Below are positions 1-8,827 of a stretch of 54,592 bases of DNA, one piece after another. The notes under the pieces are model-generated. The model was not told the origin of the DNA. It worked only from the letters and a program-made list of their open reading frames with translations, and made no database searches. Position 1 is the stretch's first letter; the number at the start of each line of letters is the position of its first letter. The translations under genes and the position numbers were made by a program. Source of the DNA: Lentisphaerae bacterium GWF2_38_69 (GTDB lineage Bacteria; Verrucomicrobiota; Lentisphaeria; Victivallales; GWF2-38-69); the NCBI GenBank assembly GCA_001803205.1, contig MHBE01000008.1, positions 1 through 54,592 of the forward strand. The letters are read 5' to 3'.

Positions 1-1
1 C

Positions 2-1936
2 GATTTTGGAGCTCAAGGCACATTCAACGCTACTGGAGGGACGATAGACTTTACCGGAGCAGGAAGACTGTTGCTATCAGGAAGTACAGTGACCAGCCTT
101 GGAAACCTTGACAGTGCAATGGGAGCAGTATGGTATTGTGCAGGAGGGAGTCAGACAATTCTGGCAGACACTTACAGCACGCTTGTAGTAAGATACGGAG
201 GGATCAAGACACTGGGTGGAACTGTGACAGTAAACAATGCTCTGGGAGTGTATGCAGGATCAACACTATCGGTTGGAGCAAACACGCTGACAGTGAACGG
301 GACTTCAAATATAATAGGTACCCTTACACTAGGAACAGGAACCATAGATGCGAATAGTAAATTCAATGCCACAGGAGGGATAATAGACTTTACCGGAGCG
401 GGGAACCTTAGGCTTGGAGGCAGCACAATAACAAGTCTTGGAACGCTTGACAGCGCTTTAGGAACAGTATGGTATGACAGAGCAGGTGCCCAGACATTAT
501 TAGCCGATACATATTATAATCTTACGACATCTGGAAGCGGAATAAAGACATTAGGCGGAACTGTTACAGTAGAAAATACTCTTGCAACGGGAGCTACAGA
601 GTTTGCTCTGAACAATAATATTCTTAACATCGGAAGCTTAAATATCGGAACAGGAACATGGACAAACACAGCCGCTTTTTCCAAAGGGACAGGAGCTGTA
701 TATTATGCCGACTCAACAGACCAGACAATCCTTGCATTGAACTATTGTACTCTCGGAGTTTCCGACAGCAATAAGACCTTTGCCGATGGAACAACAAAAG
801 TTGACAACGAGATTTTAATTTCTTCAAATATGTCCGGCAAAACTCTTACTGGAAGTTCGGCTTCGGCAGTAACAGTTCAGGTGACAACTCCGGGAATAGG
901 CGGAACAGCTTCAAGGGTATTCAATGTTGAAATAGGTGATGGTAATACAATCACAATCTCCAGGATGACTATTAAAGGGGGAGATATTTCAGGGAAACCG
1001 CACCCCAACGAAGCTGGCGGAGGAATTTATGTTTGGAGCGGAACATTGAATTTAGACGCTTCCAGTGTTTCAGGTTCAAAGGCAGTTTATGGCGGCGGAA
1101 TTTTTTCTTGGAGAACAATGACGATTACCAATTCGACAGTGAGCGGAAATACTGCTGGAGCTGGCGGCGGGGTTTATTCTGTTCAAACGGCTATGATCAC
1201 TAACTCGACTGTGAGCGAGAATAGTTCTGCTGGGGACGGTGGCGGGATTTATTCTTCTGCTTCAGGACTAATGACGATCATCAATTCGACTGTGAGCGGG
1301 AATAGTTCTGCAGGAAGCGGTGGCGGGATTTATTTTTATTCCGGATATTTTTATATGCTCAATACAATAATAATTAATAATGTAGCCACTGAAGGAGGCG
1401 ATATATACAATTATTTAGGAACAGAAGTCAACACCTACTACTGCTGGTATCATGATACACATGGCGGACCAACCGGCGGATTACAAAACCAGACCTCAGC
1501 TTACGACGGAAGCCTCGGATCACTTGCTCTTAATTCTCCTGGAACAACTGAAACAATGGCTGTTTCAACAGGGACTGCGCTAGGCAACGGAACCTGGACA
1601 TATAATACTAATAACACTCCGGACGGATATTATTTTCTTTCCATTGATGGGAGATATCATCAGTTGACAAACTATGCTACCTCTCAGGAATCTGAACCTA
1701 TTGGAAAAATCACAACCGACCAGCGCGGAGTGACGAGAGGAACCCCTGTAACTATTGGAGCATATCAGACTGCTGAGATATTGCCTATTACTCTATTGGC
1801 ACTGCCGTTTGCAAGAAGAGTCAAAAAAGGTTCAGAAGAAGTCCTTTCCTCCCTTGGAAAAGGGATCAGTGCAAAACTGCATAAACATGACCTTTTCAAA
1901 ACAGAAATAGACCACCTCATTGAAGCTATAGCATAA
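2..1936 (+). CDS. Repetitive secreted/surface beta-helix protein, 3' part (5' end outside window)
   Basis: The frame is open to the left edge, so this is the C-terminal part of a larger protein. It starts with a 113-residue repeat (FNATGG at base 23 and again at base 362), and a third, weaker copy follows near base 690. Each copy carries a core like WY...QT(I/L)LADTY followed by KTLGGTVTV. Four short repeats follow at about 1010-1340, of the type NSTVSGNSSAG-GGGIY, which resemble chlamydial Pmp-like and other right-handed beta-helix repeats. Near the C-terminus is DQRGVTRG...IGAYQ, seen before the anchor in 'choice-of-anchor Q' proteins. A short hydrophobic stretch (LPITLLALPFARR) and a charged tail end the protein. 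It is probably exported and surface-attached. Its ligand or adhesive role is unknown. Confidence 0.8.
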   Translation, partial: DFGAQGTFNATGGTIDFTGAGRLLLSGSTVTSLGNLDSAMGAVWYCAGGSQTILADTYSTLVVRYGGIKTLGGTVTVNNALGVYAGSTLSVGANTLTVNGTSNIIGTLTLGTGTIDANSKFNATGGIIDFTGAGNLRLGGSTITSLGTLDSALGTVWYDRAGAQTLLADTYYNLTTSGSGIKTLGGTVTVENTLATGATEFALNNNILNIGSLNIGTGTWTNTAAFSKGTGAVYYADSTDQTILALNYCTLGVSDSNKTFADGTTKVDNEILISSNMSGKTLTGSSASAVTVQVTTPGIGGTASRVFNVEIGDGNTITISRMTIKGGDISGKPHPNEAGGGIYVWSGTLNLDASSVSGSKAVYGGGIFSWRTMTITNSTVSGNTAGAGGGVYSVQTAMITNSTVSENSSAGDGGGIYSSASGLMTIINSTVSGNSSAGSGGGIYFYSGYFYMLNTIIINNVATEGGDIYNYLGTEVNTYYCWYHDTHGGPTGGLQNQTSAYDGSLGSLALNSPGTTETMAVSTGTALGNGTWTYNTNNTPDGYYFLSIDGRYHQLTNYATSQESEPIGKITTDQRGVTRGTPVTIGAYQTAEILPITLLALPFARRVKKGSEEVLSSLGKGISAKLHKHDLFKTEIDHLIEAIA

Positions 1937-1942
1937 GAAAAG

Positions 1943-2030
1943 TGTTGACAGTTAACTGTTCACCGTTGACCGTTTCGAATACAGAAAAACCCAGACATGT
2001 TAACGGTAAACAGATAACGGATAACGCTTA
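1943..2030. repeat. Intergenic GTTAAC/ACCGTT-type short repeats in inverted arrangement
   Basis: The left half contains GTTAACTGTTCACCGTT and the right half GTTAACGGTAAACAG. The halves are made of near-identical units in opposite orientation and could form a long imperfect hairpin. A related run, TATCAACTATCAACGG, lies at 40450-40472. It has no coding potential and lies between the surface-protein gene and the permeases. Confidence 0.45.
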
Positions 2031-2103
2031 CTATAAAGGAAAAATAATACATAAATAACAAGATTTTCCCAGACAGCAGTAAAGATTACTTTAATTAAAT
2101 CAA

Positions 2104-2146
2104 GACTTCCGGTGTCCTGAAATATGGCGCCGGAAGCTTTTTGTTT
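2104..2146 (+). terminator. Rho-independent terminator after the surface-protein gene
   Basis: The stem CTTCCGGTG pairs with CGCCGGAAG (one G-T wobble) around a 13-base loop and is followed by a T-rich run (CTTTTTGTTTT). It lies in the only sizeable gap between the surface protein and the permease genes, so these are separate transcription units. Confidence 0.6.
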
Positions 2147-2191
2147 TATACTTTTCCCATAAACTTAGCACAAAATATGAAATAACAATAA

Positions 2192-3115
2192 ATGTTTGCT
2201 TTCCTTCTTAAAAGAATACTGCATGCCATACCTGTTTTGCTTATTGTAGCAACGATTACTTTTTTTTTAATAAGGGCGGCTCCTGGAGGGCCTTTCAGCG
2301 AAAACAAAATTATGCCGCCTGAAGCTATAGCGAGCATAAATAAGCACTATGGTCTGGATAAGCCTTTATATGAACAGTATTTCAGCTATATGTGGGGATT
2401 GCTAAAAGGAGATCTGGGGCCATCTTTCCAGTATCCGAACAGGACTGTAGCAGGGATGATAGCCGATGCTTTTCCTGTTTCATTTGAGTTAGGTATTATG
2501 GCTATGGTTTTTGCTATATTTATTGGGATTGTGCTTGGAGTAACTGCTTCGACTAAACCTAACAGCATGCGGGACTATGTTTGCATGTTTTTTGCCATGA
2601 TAGGCATATGCATACCTCCTTTTGTTCTGGGGCCGATAATTATCTGGGTGTTTGCAATAAAATTTGAATGGTTCAATGTTTCCGGATGGGGAACTTTTCA
2701 CGATGCGGTTCTTCCAGTAATTACTCTTGGAGCTATATATGCTGCTAATGTCGCAAGGCTTGGAAGGGCTGGGATGCTTGAGGTTCTTTCTCAGGACTAT
2801 ATCCGGACTGCGCGGGCAAAAGGAGTGCCGGAATATAAAGTTATTCTCAAGCATTCCATCAGAGGAGGGCTGATGGGCGTTGTTTCATATATCAGCCCTG
2901 CCATAGCGGGAGTCATAACAGGTTCATTTGTAGTCGAAAGTATTTTTCAGATTCCTGGTCTTGGCAGGCTATTTGTGTTAGCCGCCTTCAACCGTGACTA
3001 TACGATGATTATGGGAACTGTTCTCTTTTTTTCCGTTATGATTTTAATTTTCAATACAATATCCGATGTTATACAGATACTTATCAATCCTAAACGATCA
3101 TTTACAGAAGGCTGA
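2192..3115 (+). CDS. ABC transporter permease, OppB/DppB family
   Basis: This is an inner-membrane permease subunit of a peptide/nickel-type ABC importer. At 307 residues it has the normal family length. It shows the N-terminal signature LLKRILHAIPVLLIV and the APGGP loop, about six membrane segments, and the cytoplasmic EAA loop (DYIRTARAKGVPEYKVILKH, residues about 208-227) that contacts the ATPase. C-terminal GSFVVESIFQIPGLG is also diagnostic. Shine-Dalgarno pairing is weak. The OppC-type partner follows about 40 bases downstream. No binding protein or ATPase gene is in the window, so the substrate cannot be assigned. Confidence 0.93.
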   Translation: MFAFLLKRILHAIPVLLIVATITFFLIRAAPGGPFSENKIMPPEAIASINKHYGLDKPLYEQYFSYMWGLLKGDLGPSFQYPNRTVAGMIADAFPVSFELGIMAMVFAIFIGIVLGVTASTKPNSMRDYVCMFFAMIGICIPPFVLGPIIIWVFAIKFEWFNVSGWGTFHDAVLPVITLGAIYAANVARLGRAGMLEVLSQDYIRTARAKGVPEYKVILKHSIRGGLMGVVSYISPAIAGVITGSFVVESIFQIPGLGRLFVLAAFNRDYTMIMGTVLFFSVMILIFNTISDVIQILINPKRSFTEG

Positions 3116-3155
3116 TGATAATGTTGAATTTTGAATGTTGGGTTTTGAATTAGAT

Positions 3156-4052
3156 ATGTTCAAGATTAAAGAAAAACTAGAAAATATGCAGATGGAGCTT
3201 GAAGAACCCGGAAATTCTCTTTGGAAGGCTACTTTGCATAAACTCTGTATGAATAGGTTTGCAGTATTTGGTATTTTCGTTCTTCTCTTTCTTGTTCTTT
3301 TTTCTATATTCGGTCCTTATATGGTAGCCTTCAACTATTATCAGCAGAATCTTTCCCTCGGGGCAAGTGAACCCAGTTTGACACATTTTTTTGGCACGGA
3401 TCAGCTTGGAAGGGATTTGCTCGTAAGGATGATGTATGGAGGAAGAGTTTCACTTGCCGTAGGGATATGCGCGACATTAGTCTCACTTACCATTGGAGTC
3501 ATATATGGCGCTTTATCCGGATATTTCGGGGGCAGGGTGGATTCAGTTATGATGAGATTTGTAGATGTGATGTACGCCCTTCCTTTTACAATGCTGGTGA
3601 TAGTTCTCATGGTCTGGCTTGGAAGGAATTTTATTCTGATATTTGTAGCCATAGGGGCGATAGAGTGGCTGACTATGGCTCGTATTGTTAGAAATGAAGT
3701 CTATTGCATCAAGAAAAAGGAGTACATCGAAGCAGCCAGAGCTATCGGACTGCCGGGATGGAAGATTCTTTACAGACATATTATTCCAAACCTGCTTGGA
3801 ATAGTTATTGTTTATGTGACACTTACAATTCCAAGGGTAATGATGATAGAAGCTTTTCTGAGTTTTCTTGGACTGGGCATACAGCCCCCCATGAGTTCCT
3901 GGGGGCTTCTAATCAAGGATGGAGCTCAGGTAATGGAAGAGTACCCATGGATGCTTTTTTTCCCGAGCTTAGTTTTTTCTCTTACTCTTTTTAGCCTCAA
4001 TTTTCTTGGTGACGGCCTGCGCGATGCTCTAGATCCACGCTCAAAAGAATAG
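3156..4052 (+). CDS. ABC transporter permease, OppC/DppC family
   Basis: This is the second permease of the pair. It has the OppC N-terminal helix (NRFAVFGIFVLLFLVLFSIF), the conserved HFFGTDQLGRDLLVRMMYGG, and the EAA loop (EYIEAARAIGLPGWKILYRH). The C-terminus, with GIQPPMSSWGLLI, is typical. The first methionine in frame is at 3135, but the 35 bases before 3156 look like a TTGAAT-type intergenic repeat. I therefore prefer ATG 3156 (MFKIKEKLEN); the choice is uncertain by seven residues. With the upstream gene it forms an orphan permease pair, because no opp ATPases or binding protein follow. Confidence 0.92.
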   Translation: MFKIKEKLENMQMELEEPGNSLWKATLHKLCMNRFAVFGIFVLLFLVLFSIFGPYMVAFNYYQQNLSLGASEPSLTHFFGTDQLGRDLLVRMMYGGRVSLAVGICATLVSLTIGVIYGALSGYFGGRVDSVMMRFVDVMYALPFTMLVIVLMVWLGRNFILIFVAIGAIEWLTMARIVRNEVYCIKKKEYIEAARAIGLPGWKILYRHIIPNLLGIVIVYVTLTIPRVMMIEAFLSFLGLGIQPPMSSWGLLIKDGAQVMEEYPWMLFFPSLVFSLTLFSLNFLGDGLRDALDPRSKE

Positions 4053-4254
4053 GTGCTTGTCAGGCTAAAAATTATTTTTGTACCTTTTAATCGTGTCGCT
4101 ATTCTTTAGCCTTACATCCATTTGCGGACAAATGCCCTTATTTGAGAACAGGTAAAAAATGACTCTGTGTTTGTTGTTTTTTCCTCAAGTTTATTTCTTG
4201 TTAAGATATTTGTTGTATATTTATCAGAATTTTATTATTTTAAACTCTTTTTAT

Positions 4255-5379
4255 ATGAATGAATATTTAACACTTACTGAGACTCCAGCATTATTTGAAG
4301 ATTTTGTTAGTCAAGATAACACTAACACAGATTCCAACTTTGTTGAGCCTGAAAATAATTATTCTATACTTGAATTATTTGCAGGTGCTGGCGGTTTAGC
4401 TGTAGGAATGGAAATGGCTGGTTTGGCATGTGTTGCCTTGAATGAAATTGATAAATGGGCTTGTCAAACTTTACGAAAAAATCGTCCAAATTGGAATGTT
4501 TTGGAAGGTGATATTAGGTCTTTTTACTTTTCGGAATACTATAATAAGGTTGATGTGGTTACAGGAGGTTTTCCTTGCCAAGCCTTTAGTTATGCGGGCA
4601 AAAAACTGGGTCTTGCAGATGCAAGAGGAACGCTTTTTTATGAGTTTGCCAGAGTTGTAAAAGAAGTCAATCCTCCTGTTTGTATTGGTGAAAATGTTCG
4701 TGGATTATTAAGTCACGAAAATGGTAAAACTTTACAAGGAATGATTTCTGTTTTGGATGACATCGGATATAGTGTCGCTCCTGTGAGAGTTTTGAAAGCT
4801 GTTAACTATAAAGTTCCACAGAAAAGAGAGAGGTTAATTTTAGTAGGAATTAGAAAAGACATTGATTTAAAATATCAATACCCAAAACCTTACAAGAAAA
4901 TATACAATTTAAAAGATGCTTTGAAGAAAGGCGAATTGTATGATTGTAATGTTCCTAAGTCGCAGGGTGCACAATACCCACAGACTAAAAAGGTTGTATT
5001 AGACTTAATACCTCAAAAAGGTTATTGGCGAGATTTACCATTGGATATTCAAAAAAAGTTTATGGGTGGTAGTTTTTATTTAGCTGGTGGTAAGACAGGC
5101 ATTGCAAGAAGAATTGGTTGGGATGAGCCTTGTTTAACACTAACTTGTAGTCCTGCACAAAAACAAACAGAAAGATGTCATCCTGAAGAGACTCGTCCTT
5201 TTACTGTTCGCGAATATGCGAGAATTCAGACTTTTCCTGATGATTGGGAATTTCAAGGATCAATTGCTCAACAATACAAGCAAATTGGGAATGCAGTTCC
5301 TGTAAATTTAGGCAGAGAAGTAGGCTATTCAATTGTGAAGTTTTTGAATCGATACTACAATTTATCGAAGCCTAGATAG
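4255..5379 (+). CDS. DNA (cytosine-5-)-methyltransferase, type II
   Basis: This enzyme transfers a methyl group from S-adenosylmethionine to C5 of a cytosine in a short target. The ordered motifs are present: motif I LELFAGAGGL (about residue 40), motif IV GGFPCQAFS with catalytic Cys108, motif VI ENV (146-148), motif VIII QKRER (189), and motif X QIGNAVP near the C-terminus. I chose ATG 4255 because the frame upstream to 4159 encodes an unlikely Phe/Leu/Tyr-rich leader. The end overlaps the convergent endonuclease gene by 25 bases, so the two form a compact restriction-modification unit. The pair is visibly more AT-rich than its neighbours and uses many TTA leucines, suggesting horizontal acquisition. 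Confidence 0.95.
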   Translation: MNEYLTLTETPALFEDFVSQDNTNTDSNFVEPENNYSILELFAGAGGLAVGMEMAGLACVALNEIDKWACQTLRKNRPNWNVLEGDIRSFYFSEYYNKVDVVTGGFPCQAFSYAGKKLGLADARGTLFYEFARVVKEVNPPVCIGENVRGLLSHENGKTLQGMISVLDDIGYSVAPVRVLKAVNYKVPQKRERLILVGIRKDIDLKYQYPKPYKKIYNLKDALKKGELYDCNVPKSQGAQYPQTKKVVLDLIPQKGYWRDLPLDIQKKFMGGSFYLAGGKTGIARRIGWDEPCLTLTCSPAQKQTERCHPEETRPFTVREYARIQTFPDDWEFQGSIAQQYKQIGNAVPVNLGREVGYSIVKFLNRYYNLSKPR

Positions 5380-6119
5380 TAGCTGTAATTTTCAAATGTA
5401 ATCTGATCTAAAATACTTCTTTTTGAGGCATTAATTTCTACTTTAATTTCATCTAATGCGGAATTTTTAGCTATTTCTTCACTGTTGTCAAACGAGTTTA
5501 AATAGTCTCTGATTGCAAGTGGTAAAGCTTTGTATAATTTGAATAAAGAGTCTTCTTGTTCAGTAAGCAGAGCATAAAATCGGTCTCCCGAAATTTTGTA
5601 AACTTTGCTGTGACTATATTCTTTACCATTAATATCACCACTCCACAACTCGCAAAAACTTTCTTTGGCTAAAATTTGAACCCAATAGCATTTTGCTTTT
5701 TTGTAACTATCTGCATAACGAGCCAATTTCTGAAAAAGTGCTTCGGCGGCACTACTGTTCATTGTGTTATGCTTATTCTTAATATCGGCAAATAAGGTGT
5801 TATCTTTTGCTTTAATATCAAAACCACTCAAATTACCTATTTCAAAGCCTTTAATGCCACCCAGAATTTGTTCGTGAAATGTACCTATAGAGTTGTTAAT
5901 TGATTTATCAATTTGTCGTAAGATCTCTGATTGTATAAGATTTTCTTCGTCTACACTGTTGAATTCTGAGTCAAAAGTTAGCTTAATTGTATCAATTTTG
6001 TTGTTGTAAAAATTCTTTTTAGTTATGTTGTTTTTTGCTTTTAGATATGATTTATGAAGATTGGCAATGCAATTGAGCAAATGCTCGTTTGAAATGAAGT
6101 TTACATATTTATTTTTCAT
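5355..6119 (-). CDS. Type II restriction endonuclease, Eco47II/Sau96I-like
   Basis: This is probably the nuclease partner of the adjacent C5-methyltransferase. The central block GFDIKAKDN...FADIKNKHNTMNSS resembles the catalytic core of Eco47II-family enzymes, and Asp101 followed by Asp112-x-Lys114 fits a PD-(D/E)xK nuclease. Members of this family cut GGNCC, and their partner is a C5-methyltransferase, as here. I chose ATG 6119 because it has an AAAGG ribosome site eight bases upstream; a TTG seven codons earlier is less likely. The gene is convergent with the methyltransferase and is AT-rich. The exact target is inferred from family resemblance only. Confidence 0.8.
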   Translation of the reverse strand: MKNKYVNFISNEHLLNCIANLHKSYLKAKNNITKKNFYNNKIDTIKLTFDSEFNSVDEENLIQSEILRQIDKSINNSIGTFHEQILGGIKGFEIGNLSGFDIKAKDNTLFADIKNKHNTMNSSAAEALFQKLARYADSYKKAKCYWVQILAKESFCELWSGDINGKEYSHSKVYKISGDRFYALLTEQEDSLFKLYKALPLAIRDYLNSFDNSEEIAKNSALDEIKVEINASKRSILDQITFENYSYYLGFDKL

Positions 6120-6207
6120 TAAATTTGCCTTTAGCGTCAAGTAGCAACACCACTAAAAAAGTTTGATTATCTGGAGACTACAATCAAAAAATATAGTTCA
6201 AATAGTT

Positions 6208-6771
6208 CTATATCTGCATGAGTTCTTTTTCTTTGGCTGCAAGAACCTTGTCAACATCAGCTATGCTAGCGTCTGTAAGTTCCTGAATATCCTTTAACAT
6301 CTGTTCTAGCTCGTCTTCAGTAATTTCAGTGGCTTTCTGAGCTTTCTTGGCAAGTTCATTGCCTTCTCTTCTTACATTTCTTATTCCGACTCTTGTTTCT
6401 TCGGCTTTGGAAGAGACTTGTTTAGAGAGGATGGCTCTTCTTTCCTGGCTGAGTTCAGGAATAGGGAGTCTCAGGATTTTTCCATCACTAACCGGGTTTA
6501 TCCCTATATTTGAAGCGCGGATAGCCTTTTCAATTGTTCCTACTGAACTTGGGTCATAGGGCTGGATTACAAGCAGTCTGGCTTCAGGAGTAGTTATCCC
6601 AGCCATTTCTTTGAGTTTAACAGTGGTGCCGTAGTACTCTATAGTAATGTGTTCTACCAGTGAGGGTGAAGCTTTGCCTGTTCTGATTGTGGCAAATTCA
6701 TGCTTCATGTGTTCTACGGCTTTGTCCATTCTGTCAGAAAGCTGTTCAAGGAGGTTTCCTGTGTTACTCAT
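6208..6771 (-). CDS. frr: Ribosome recycling factor
   Basis: With EF-G, this factor splits post-termination ribosomes. The protein is 187 residues, the normal length. Conserved features include the N-terminal MDKAVEHMKHEFATIRTGKA, IEYYGTTVKLKEMA, and the C-terminal helix with RNVRREGNELAKKAQK. ATG 6771 has an AAAGGA site upstream. The longer frame beginning at 6870 adds an unrelated Phe/Leu-rich leader. The usual neighbours pyrH and tsf are absent, so the gene stands alone, divergent from the RarD-like gene. Confidence 0.97.
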   Translation of the reverse strand: MSNTGNLLEQLSDRMDKAVEHMKHEFATIRTGKASPSLVEHITIEYYGTTVKLKEMAGITTPEARLLVIQPYDPSSVGTIEKAIRASNIGINPVSDGKILRLPIPELSQERRAILSKQVSSKAEETRVGIRNVRREGNELAKKAQKATEITEDELEQMLKDIQELTDASIADVDKVLAAKEKELMQI

Positions 6772-6905
6772 AAAAGAATCCTTTGTTAGAATTAGTCTAT
6801 ATTTTAATTGTCCAGGAAGAAAAATAGTAAAAAGAGGGCTTTTTAACAAGAAGAATTCTATATAAATCATATAAAATTGATTAATAGTTAAAAAAGGCGG
6901 TGATA

Positions 6906-7412
6906 ATGGTACTTGATTATAATTTTATGAAGAAAGAGAAAAGAAAGGGGTTTTTGAACGCTCTTCTTGCTTATATCATGTGGGGTATTCTGCTTATCTA
7001 CTGGAAACTAATGAAGGATATCCCATCGATGGATATTCTCTGTTACCGTATAGTGTTCAGCGCATTATTTATGATAATAGTTCTAGCGGCTGCAAAAAAC
7101 TATTATGAACTAAAAACACTGTTTTTCTCTATAAGAAATTTTATTCTGATTCTATTGAGATCTTTTTGCATGGGAGCAAACTGGCTGATTTATATTTGGG
7201 GAATAAACAACGATCATGTCATAGATTGCAGTTTCGGCTACTTCATCATGCCTCTTGCTGTAATTATTTTGAGTTTTATTTTTCTGAAGGAAAAGCTTGG
7301 TGTCTTTCTTTACAAGGAGCGCTTCTCAGAGAGTATGCTTATTACTTTTATTCTTATATGGACAAGTGTGATTGTTTACATAATTCATAGGTTCAGGAAT
7401 AGCCTGGGATAG
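6906..7412 (+). CDS. RarD/EamA-family permease with a large internal deletion
   Basis: RarD-type proteins are about 290-300 residues with two EamA halves; this one has only 169. The N-terminal half is recognisable (ALLAYIMWGILLIYWKL, CYRIVFSALF, NWLIYIWGINNDHVID, FGYFIMPLAVIILSFIFLKE). Right after FLKEKLG the sequence jumps to FLYKERFSESMLITFILIW, which resembles the very end of RarD. Roughly 130 residues in between are missing, yet the frame is intact. ATG 6906 has an AAGGCGG-like ribosome site. It is either a degenerate gene or a reduced transporter working as a homodimer. Loss of function seems more likely. Confidence 0.7.
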   Translation: MVLDYNFMKKEKRKGFLNALLAYIMWGILLIYWKLMKDIPSMDILCYRIVFSALFMIIVLAAAKNYYELKTLFFSIRNFILILLRSFCMGANWLIYIWGINNDHVIDCSFGYFIMPLAVIILSFIFLKEKLGVFLYKERFSESMLITFILIWTSVIVYIIHRFRNSLG

Positions 7413-7474
7413 AAAATCTGATAGAATTAAAGCTATAAATTATCAACTAAAACAAATAATAAAATGAGGAAGTT

Positions 7475-8638
7475 ATGGCTCTAGCACCTAAAACCAACCT
7501 GAAGGATAAATTTCACAGCTTATATGGAGTTGATCCTGATGTGATGGCTTACGCGCCGGGAAGGATTGAGATTCTAGGCAACCATACTGACTATAATGAA
7601 GGGCTTGTGCTCAGTTCAGCTACAGACCTCTATACCTATGTAGCTGTAAAAGAGTGCAAGAGCAATAGTGCCAAGATTCACTCTTTTGACATGGCCAATA
7701 CTGAAGAGTTGAAACTTGATGATTCATTGAAAGTAAAGATTCCCGGAAAGTGGTCAAATTACATAAAAGGTGTACTGCTTGAACTTGGGAGACTAGGAAA
7801 ATTGACCCCTTTTAAAGCTGTTATTTACAGCGAAGTGCCTTTGTCTGCAGGGATGAGCAGTTCTGCCGCCCTGGAGGTTTCTTCATGTTTTGCGTTTGGA
7901 AAACTTTTTGGCATTGAATTGGACAAGAAAGAGTGGGCAAAACTGGGGCAGAGGGTAGAGAATAATTACATGGGATTAAAGAGCGGGCTTTTGGATCAGT
8001 TCAGCTCGATTTACGGAGAGAAAGACACCCTGATTTTGTGTGATTTCAGAAAAATTGAAGTAATTGATAAAGTAAAATTTCCTTCTGACTATGTATTTGT
8101 GATAGTTAACTCAATGATAAAGCACAATCTGGTCGAATCAGATTACAATCTTCGCAGGGAAAGCTGTGAAAGGGCTGCCGCCTCAATACAGAAGAAATTT
8201 CCGGAAGTAATGAAACTCAGGGATGTGACTCCTGAAATGCTTGAAGAATGCAGAGGGACAGTTGATTTTACTGACTACAAAAGAGCCGCGCATGTTGTTT
8301 CAGAGGGGGATTTGGTCATCAAAGGCATAGAAGCTCTCAGGAAAGGAGATATTAAGCTGTTCGGTTCATACTTGTATGCCTCTCACGCAAGTTCAAAGGT
8401 CAATTTTGAGAATAGCTGTCCTGAGCTGGATTTCCTGGTTGAAGTTTCAAGAAGCATTCCCGGATGCATTGGAGCAAGGCTGAGCGGCGGAGGCTTTGGC
8501 GGCATATCTATTCATCTGGTAAAAAAAGAGATGGCTGACGATTATAGAAAGCGAATTGCTGTGGCATATAAAACTCAGACTGGTAAAGAACCTCAAACTT
8601 TTGTTTGCGGCGTAGGGTGCGGTGCAGGCGTATACTAA
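7475..8638 (+). CDS. galK: Galactokinase-like GHMP kinase
   Basis: This is probably the ATP-dependent 1-phosphorylation of galactose (Leloir pathway). The three GHMP signatures are in place: PGRIEILGNHTDYNEG (about residues 29-44), PLSAGMSSSAALEVS (the ATP loop, about 122-136), and GARLSGGGFGGISIHLV near residue 335. GLLDQFSS carries the expected catalytic Asp. At 387 residues it has family length. ATG 7475 is preceded by GAGGAAG. The sugar-binding motif reads GNHTDY where classical GalK has GEHTDY, so a Glu that contacts the sugar is Asn; the substrate could differ. No galT or galE is nearby. Confidence 0.88.
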   Translation: MALAPKTNLKDKFHSLYGVDPDVMAYAPGRIEILGNHTDYNEGLVLSSATDLYTYVAVKECKSNSAKIHSFDMANTEELKLDDSLKVKIPGKWSNYIKGVLLELGRLGKLTPFKAVIYSEVPLSAGMSSSAALEVSSCFAFGKLFGIELDKKEWAKLGQRVENNYMGLKSGLLDQFSSIYGEKDTLILCDFRKIEVIDKVKFPSDYVFVIVNSMIKHNLVESDYNLRRESCERAAASIQKKFPEVMKLRDVTPEMLEECRGTVDFTDYKRAAHVVSEGDLVIKGIEALRKGDIKLFGSYLYASHASSKVNFENSCPELDFLVEVSRSIPGCIGARLSGGGFGGISIHLVKKEMADDYRKRIAVAYKTQTGKEPQTFVCGVGCGAGVY

Positions 8639-8738
8639 GTTCATGCTGAACTGGATTTACACCTGAAAAAGCACCCGTAGAAGGATCGTATCACATTGTA
8701 AATATGTGTGGGTGATGGAAGCGTACATATTCATGCAG

Positions 8739-8760
8739 GAGACGCAAAATATTGCGTCTC
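8739..8760. repeat. Hairpin repeat with GAGACGCAA / TTGCGTCTC arms
   Basis: This is a perfect 9-bp inverted repeat around a 4-base loop in the gap between galK and the gcvH-like gene. Arms of this kind (GTAGAGACGCAA family) are widespread as dispersed intergenic repeats in unrelated bacteria. It may also act as a weak terminator between these convergent genes. Confidence 0.6.
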
Positions 8761-8827
8761 TACAAATAGCCTCAACGGACATGTGAAGTAAAAATTTTAG
8801 TGAATACTTCCCTGTGTCGCAGTAATA

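Noticed and set aside
4159-4254. N-terminal extension of the methyltransferase
   Set aside because: Phe/Leu/Tyr-rich text with no family counterpart; ATG 4255 gives a normal N-terminus before motif I.
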